From Candidatus Pelethomonas intestinigallinarum (GTDB lineage Bacteria > Bacillota > Clostridia > Oscillospirales > Oscillospiraceae): a DNA stretch of 8,478 nt. The notes under the pieces are model-generated. The model had not been told where the DNA came from. It worked only from the letters and a program-made list of their open reading frames with translations, and searched no databases. The position numbers were made by a program, and so were the translations under genes. The stretch is taken from positions 1 through 8,478 of the forward strand of contig DVGP01000077.1 in the NCBI GenBank assembly GCA_018712665.1, given 5' to 3'. How positions within the stretch are numbered: the stretch's first letter is position 1; each line of letters opens with the position of its first letter. Below are positions 5,351 to 8,478 of the stretch, piece by piece.

Positions 5351-6169
5351 ATGAAGGACTTCTATAAGATCAGCGAGATCTCCCGGCTCTACGGCGTGGG
5401 GCCGGACTCCCTGCGCTACTACGAGCGGCTGGGGCTGCTCCGCCCCCGGCGGGACGAGGACAACGGCTACCGGCTCTACAGCCTGCGGGACATCTACAAG
5501 CTGAGCGTGATCCGGGACCTGCGGACCCTGGGCCTCTCCATGGTCCAAATCAAGGAGTACCTGGACGGCCAGAGCGTGGAGAGCACCCTGGCCCTGCTGG
5601 AGCGGGAGGAGGACTTGCTTTCCCGGCAGATCCACCAGCTCCAGGCCCGGCGGGAGACCCTGGCCCGGCGGGAGGCGGCGCTGTTCCATGCCCGGGAGGT
5701 CCGGGACGGGCAGGTCCGGGTCCTGGAGCTGCCGGACCGGCCGGGAGTGTCCCTCAGCGAGTATATCACCCGGGACGAGGAGATGGACTTTGTCATCAAG
5801 CGCCTCCACAAGCGTCACGAGGAGCGGCTCCAGGACTTCGGGGACCTGTCCGTGGGGGCCTTCTTCTCCATGGAGGACCTGGTCCGGGGGCTGACCAACC
5901 GATACCGGTCGGTGTTCTTCCTGCTGCCCGGGGAGGGGGCGGAGGGGGACTTCCTGCTGCCCGGGGGGACCCACCTGTCTCTCTATTACCGGGGGAGCTA
6001 TGAGCAGAACGGGGCGCGGGTGCGGCAGCTGCTGGACTGGGCGGTGGCGGAGGGGTGGGCCCCGGTGGGGGACGCCTTTGAGCTCTACCACATCGACAAC
6101 CGCCATACCGCCCGGCCGGAGGAGCTCCTCACGGAGATCCAGCTCCGGGTCCGAAGGCCGGAGGGATAG
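5351..6169 (+). CDS. MerR-family transcriptional activator with a GyrI-like effector domain (BmrR-like)
   Basis: This 272-aa cytoplasmic regulator has three parts. Residues 1-71 are a MerR winged helix-turn-helix (FYKISEISRLYGVGPDSLRY, then GLLRP and NGYRLYS). Residues 75-113 form the dimerisation coiled coil, rich in Glu, Arg and Leu. Residues 120-268 are a GyrI-like ligand-binding domain ending in the typical FELYHID and EELLTEIQL segments. Length and order match BmrR-type regulators (about 270-280 aa), which sense lipophilic cations and other small molecules. There is no cysteine-based metal site, so metal sensing is unlikely. The start is ATG 5351, with GGAGG 7 nt upstream. It is divergent from the YitT-like gene, and the shared operator sits in a 19-bp spacer of that gene's promoter. 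The ligand cannot be read from sequence. Confidence 0.95.
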   Translation: MKDFYKISEISRLYGVGPDSLRYYERLGLLRPRRDEDNGYRLYSLRDIYKLSVIRDLRTLGLSMVQIKEYLDGQSVESTLALLEREEDLLSRQIHQLQARRETLARREAALFHAREVRDGQVRVLELPDRPGVSLSEYITRDEEMDFVIKRLHKRHEERLQDFGDLSVGAFFSMEDLVRGLTNRYRSVFFLLPGEGAEGDFLLPGGTHLSLYYRGSYEQNGARVRQLLDWAVAEGWAPVGDAFELYHIDNRHTARPEELLTEIQLRVRRPEG

Positions 6170-6196
6170 GGGTCGCTTTCCGGCGGGCCCCCTTTT
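6169..6196 (+). terminator. Possible weak terminator of the MerR-family gene
   Basis: An imperfect stem starts at the last base of the stop codon: GGGG (6169-6172) and CGC (6174-6176) pair with GCG (6183-6185) and CCCC (6188-6191), with a small internal loop. CTTTT (6192-6196) follows. The geometry is plausible but the stem is interrupted. Confidence 0.4.
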
Positions 6197-6213
6197 CCGC
6201 GGAGGCGGATCGA

Positions 6214-6247
6214 GAAAAGAGGTTCCCGCGTGAGAGCGGGAACCTCT
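6214..6247 (-). terminator. Terminator of the leftward PepSY operon
   Basis: A perfect 12-bp stem (6218-6229 with 6236-6247) has a 6-nt loop. On the - strand it is followed by TTTTCTC, while the + side has no T tract. It lies 35 bp past the stop of the small membrane protein gene. A weaker GC hairpin overlaps that stop codon at about 6264-6297. Confidence 0.85.
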
Positions 6248-6281
6248 GCTACGTCTGTAAATAAGGCGGCCGGTTATCCTT

Positions 6282-6641
6282 TTATACCGGCGGCCGGAGC
6301 TCCTCTGCCGCCGGGGGAGCGGCCGGGTCAGCAGACCGGGCCCGCAGCCGGGCCTTCTCCTGAAGGACGCTGGCGGCATACCGGCAGGCCGCCGCCCCGC
6401 CCCAGAGGAGGAAAGCGGAGAACACCAGGTCGTCCAGCTCGTCCATGACGAAGATCAGGGCGGTGCTCATGCCGCTGGCCATGGTCAGCCGCGCCGCCGC
6501 CAGCAGCAGGGCCAGGGTGCAGGGAATGGCGGCGATCATCAGCAGCAATGCCGCCAGCTTCACCGCGCCCCCCGCTATGGACAGGTTGGAGGCGGCCGCG
6601 CTCTCCTCGTACAGGGTAAACCACTTCTGCTTCTTGTTCAT
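6282..6641 (-). CDS. Small two-helix membrane protein of unknown function
   Basis: I do not recognise this 119-aa protein. It has a charged, probably cytoplasmic start (MNKKQKWFTLYEES), a long hydrophobic segment at about 21-51, a short stretch with an acidic patch (MDELDD, 66-71), a second hydrophobic segment at about 72-93, and a charged, proline-rich tail (DPAAPPAAEELRPP). The start is ATG 6639-6641, with AGGAGG 5 nt upstream. It begins 22 bp after the stop of the PepSY gene on the same strand and ends just before the terminator, so it is very likely the last gene of that operon. A role with the secreted PepSY proteins is inferred only from position. Confidence 0.8.
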   Translation of the reverse strand: MNKKQKWFTLYEESAAASNLSIAGGAVKLAALLLMIAAIPCTLALLLAAARLTMASGMSTALIFVMDELDDLVFSAFLLWGGAAACRYAASVLQEKARLRARSADPAAPPAAEELRPPV

Positions 6642-6663
6642 CAGGGCCTCCTTATATCACGTG

Positions 6664-7722
6664 TCAGTCGTAGATGGAATCGCTGTCCCGGGACAGGATC
6701 ACGCCGGTGACGGCGTCGATCTCAAACTCATACTCCGTAGTTCCCAGAACGATCTTCACCTCATACTCCGCCCGGCCGTCGTCCCAGTCGAGACGCGCGT
6801 AGCGCACGTCGCTGTCCGCGGCGCCGGAGACCTCCGCCAGAGCGATGCGCTTGGCCTCGGCCTCGCCGATGTAGTCGCCGGTGTCGGTGCCGCTGCTGGG
6901 GGCGTAGTGCTCCGCGTCGTAGTCGAAGGAGAGGATCTCGCCGCTGGCGGCGTCGATCTCGTAGTCGTACTCCTTGTAGTCGGCGGTGTAGAACTCCACA
7001 TCATAGACCTGCCGGCCGTCGTCCCAGTCCAGCTTGGCCCGGACGAAGCTGACCTGGTCGCTAGTGAGGCCGGCGTGGGCCAGGGCGATCTCCCGGGCCC
7101 GGTCCTCGGTGATCAGGCCCGTGCCGGTGCTGTTGTTGAAGCTGTCCGCGTCAGTGACCAGGGGAGCGTCGCCGGTGAGGGAGACGGTGCGGGAGGCGGC
7201 GTCCCAGCTCACGCTCTTGCCCATGAGGCTGCCGATGGCCCGGATGGGAAGGTACACGGAGCCGTTGTAGAGCAGGGGGTAGACGGTGTTCCCGGCGGCG
7301 TCGGTGAAGCTGCGGGTCACGCCGTCCACGGTGACGGTGACGTCAGGGGAGAGGCGGGCGGTGACGCTGGCGGGGGCGGCGCCGCTGTCCGGTGTGCCGG
7401 AGACGGTTCCGCTGGTGCGGGTCCCGCTGAGGGAGACGGTCCGGGTGCTGGCGTCCCAGTTGACGTTCTTGCCCATGAGTTCGCCAATGGCCCGGACGGG
7501 CAGATAGGTGGTGCCGCTGTAGAGGATGGGGTGGACCTCGTCGCCGTTGACGTTGTAGAAGGTCTGGGCCGTGCCGTCCACGGTGACGGTGACGTCCGGG
7601 GAGAGCTGGGCGGTGACGTCGCTGCCGGCGGCGCCGGCGGCCATGGTCAGGGCGCCCACCGTTACCACGGCGCACAGCAGGAAGGCGGCGAGGCGCCGGG
7701 ACAGCTTGTTTCTCAGTTTCAT
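6664..7722 (-). CDS. Secreted protein with two stalk (copper amine oxidase N-terminal-like) repeats and two PepSY domains
   Basis: This 352-aa protein has a signal peptide at 1-32 (MKLRNKLSRR, then a hydrophobic core ending AAGAAG). Two repeats of the copper amine oxidase N-terminal-like stalk domain follow at about 36-99 and 120-184, each with SPDVTVTVDG, a YLPxRAIG segment and a WDxxxRTVSL end. Two PepSY domains lie at about 204-268 and 284-345, with AxxIALAxxG, LDWDDGR and YEFEIDAVTG-type strands. No enzyme domain is present. PepSY domains are known as propeptide-like or inhibitory modules outside the membrane; stalk domains are common in Firmicute surface proteins. The start is ATG 7720-7722, with AGGAGG 8 nt upstream. 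It lies downstream of a paralogous PepSY gene and 22 bp before a small membrane protein gene. It has no membrane anchor or wall signal, so it is released or held by partners. Confidence 0.93.
   Translation of the reverse strand: MKLRNKLSRRLAAFLLCAVVTVGALTMAAGAAGSDVTAQLSPDVTVTVDGTAQTFYNVNGDEVHPILYSGTTYLPVRAIGELMGKNVNWDASTRTVSLSGTRTSGTVSGTPDSGAAPASVTARLSPDVTVTVDGVTRSFTDAAGNTVYPLLYNGSVYLPIRAIGSLMGKSVSWDAASRTVSLTGDAPLVTDADSFNNSTGTGLITEDRAREIALAHAGLTSDQVSFVRAKLDWDDGRQVYDVEFYTADYKEYDYEIDAASGEILSFDYDAEHYAPSSGTDTGDYIGEAEAKRIALAEVSGAADSDVRYARLDWDDGRAEYEVKIVLGTTEYEFEIDAVTGVILSRDSDSIYD
6975..7032 (-). repeat. Direct repeat, unit 1, within a PepSY domain
   Basis: It matches 8091-8148 at 54 of 58 positions, with the first 28 bases (6975-7002) identical. 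It encodes the YDVEFYTADY segment of PepSY domain 1. The copies lie 1116 bp apart in the same frame. Confidence 0.9.
7321..7344 (-). repeat. Internal direct repeat in the stalk domains
   Basis: These 24 bases are identical to 7573-7596, 252 bp (84 codons) away. Both encode the DVTVTVDG strand of a stalk repeat, marking an in-gene duplication. Confidence 0.85.
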
Positions 7723-7785
7723 CGTAATTTCCTCCTGAATAATTGATAGATATTTTAATTATTTATTTCGTTTCGGCGGCGGCGT
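7723..7785 (-). other. Short AT-rich spacer between the two PepSY genes
   Basis: These 63 bp are strongly AT-rich (7737-7769) in GC-rich surroundings. They hold the ribosome binding site AGGAGG for the downstream gene but no terminator hairpin. I see no clear -35/-10 pair on the - strand. The two genes are therefore probably co-transcribed, though a weak internal promoter or an RNase cleavage site in the AT-rich part is possible. Confidence 0.5.
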
Positions 7786-8478
7786 TCAGCGGGAGCGGAG
7801 ATCCGCCTCCCAGCTGCGGATGGCGCCGCTGTACCCGTCGATGGTGAACTCGTACTCTGTGCCGTCGTACCAGATCGCGCCCTCGTATTCCAGCCGTCCG
7901 TCGTCCCGGTCCAGCTCAAACTCGTAGATGTCGTCCACGGTGGCCCCGGGCACCTCCGCCAGGGCGATCTCCTTGGCCTGGTCGGCTGTGATGGCGGTGG
8001 CGCTGTCAGCGGGAGCGGTGTATCCCTCCGCGTCGAAGTCGGAGGAGAGGATGGTCCCGTCGGCGGCGTCAATCTCATAGTCGTATTCGGTGTAGTCGGC
8101 GGTGTAGAACTCCACATCGTAGACCAGACGGCCGTCGTCCCGGTCCAGCTGGGTCTTCAGGAAGGTGACCTCCTCGGCGGTAAGGCCCGCGTCCGCCAGG
8201 GCGATCTCCCGGGCCTGGTCCTCGGTGATGGCGGCGCTCCCGTCAGTGGACTGGGAGGAGGTCCCGGAGGAATTTGCGCCGTCCGCCGAGGCGCCGCCGT
8301 CTGTGGCCTGGGCCGGCTGGGACTGGTCCTCGCTGCTGTCGATGATCACGCCGGTGACGGCGTCGATGTCGTACGCATAGGTCCGGCCGTTGGCGGTAAA
8401 GTCCACGGCGTAGTAGTCCGTGCCGTTTTGCCGGTCCAGGCCGGCGGTGGAAAAGACTGCCGCGGACTCGGACACCCC
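7786..8478 (-). CDS. PepSY-repeat protein, N-terminus outside the window
   Basis: The visible 230 residues are the C-terminal part of a larger protein. The window edge cuts the first PepSY domain: only its strands remain (TDYYAVDFTANG, YDIDAVTGVII). A Ser/Gly/Ala/Gln-rich linker follows, then two complete PepSY domains, beginning ITEDQAREIALADAGL and ITADQAKEIALAEVPG, each with a LDRDDGRL turn and a YEIDA or FTIDG strand. The reading frame stays open to 8478. A GTG codon at 8473-8475 is in frame but would begin inside a PepSY domain, so it is not the likely start. The middle domain is nearly the same as PepSY 1 of the neighbouring protein. The protein is probably exported or anchored, but its signal sequence is not visible. 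Confidence 0.88.
   Translation of the reverse strand, partial: GVSESAAVFSTAGLDRQNGTDYYAVDFTANGRTYAYDIDAVTGVIIDSSEDQSQPAQATDGGASADGANSSGTSSQSTDGSAAITEDQAREIALADAGLTAEEVTFLKTQLDRDDGRLVYDVEFYTADYTEYDYEIDAADGTILSSDFDAEGYTAPADSATAITADQAKEIALAEVPGATVDDIYEFELDRDDGRLEYEGAIWYDGTEYEFTIDGYSGAIRSWEADLRSR
8091..8148 (-). repeat. Direct repeat, unit 2, within a PepSY domain
   Basis: This is the partner of 6975-7032 (54 of 58 identical, 28 identical in a row at 8091-8118). It marks recent shared ancestry or gene conversion between the two PepSY genes. Confidence 0.9.

Noticed and set aside
5270..6379. Upstream extension of the YitT-like frame to position 6379
   Set aside because: It runs antisense through the whole MerR-family gene and the shared promoter; the real start at 5269 has a ribosome binding site and begins the conserved membrane domain.
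6445..7746. Rightward open frame of 433 codons opposite the PepSY gene
   Set aside because: Its translation is repetitive Gly/Val/Ala/Asp, the antisense image of the PepSY and stalk repeats, with no motif or plausible start.
8473..8475. GTG as the true start of the right-edge PepSY gene
   Set aside because: It would begin in the middle of a PepSY domain, and the frame is open to the window edge, so the gene most likely continues outside.
1..8478. CRISPR array, tRNA, rRNA or complete transposase gene
   Set aside because: No regularly spaced short repeats, cloverleaf sequences, ribosomal RNA stretches or transposase motifs were seen; the repeats present are the inverted element and duplicated protein domains.

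Overview
The window looks like a chromosomal segment from a GC-rich gut Firmicute, probably a member of the Oscillospirales (Flavonifractor/Lawsonibacter-like). This is inferred from strong AGGAGG-type ribosome binding sites, a Gram-positive surface-layer (SLH) protein, stalk-plus-PepSY secreted proteins, and high-GC third codon positions. No species can be fixed from the sequence alone.

Layout. Positions 1-175 hold a dispersed structured repeat (copy A), followed by a rightward terminator. Positions 206-352 show nothing I recognise. A good promoter (353-380) and a leader of about 120 nt precede a secreted 604-aa SLH protein (506-2320, +). That gene ends at a strong terminator shared with the leftward azlCD pair (branched-chain amino acid exporter, 2429-3465, -), whose two genes overlap by ATGA. 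The 310 bp between azlC and nagB is almost entirely a second, inverted copy (copy B) of the repeat. nagB (glucosamine-6-phosphate deaminase, 3776-4504, -) has its own promoter, a 13-bp palindrome at the predicted start site and a very long inverted repeat. Next come a leftward YitT-type membrane protein (4625-5269, -) and a divergent BmrR-like MerR regulator (5351-6169, +). They share an 81-bp gap holding a textbook MerR-type operator and promoter. The right end is a leftward operon of PepSY-repeat secreted proteins (7786 to beyond 8478, then 6664-7722) and a small membrane protein (6282-6641), closed by a terminator at 6218-6247.

The genes do not form one pathway. The clearest functional unit is the MerR regulator and YitT-like protein, where operator geometry predicts that the regulator activates its divergent neighbour. 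The second is the PepSY operon, with proteins predicted to act outside the membrane beside a small two-helix membrane protein.

The most unusual signal is the repeat. Its two copies share 120 of 123 bases, yet the adjoining 25-base hairpin segment has the same length in both with only 14 of 25 bases matching, and both versions still fold. The terminal hairpins also differ while remaining hairpins. One 18-base palindromic core occurs three times, in different positions of the repeat architecture.
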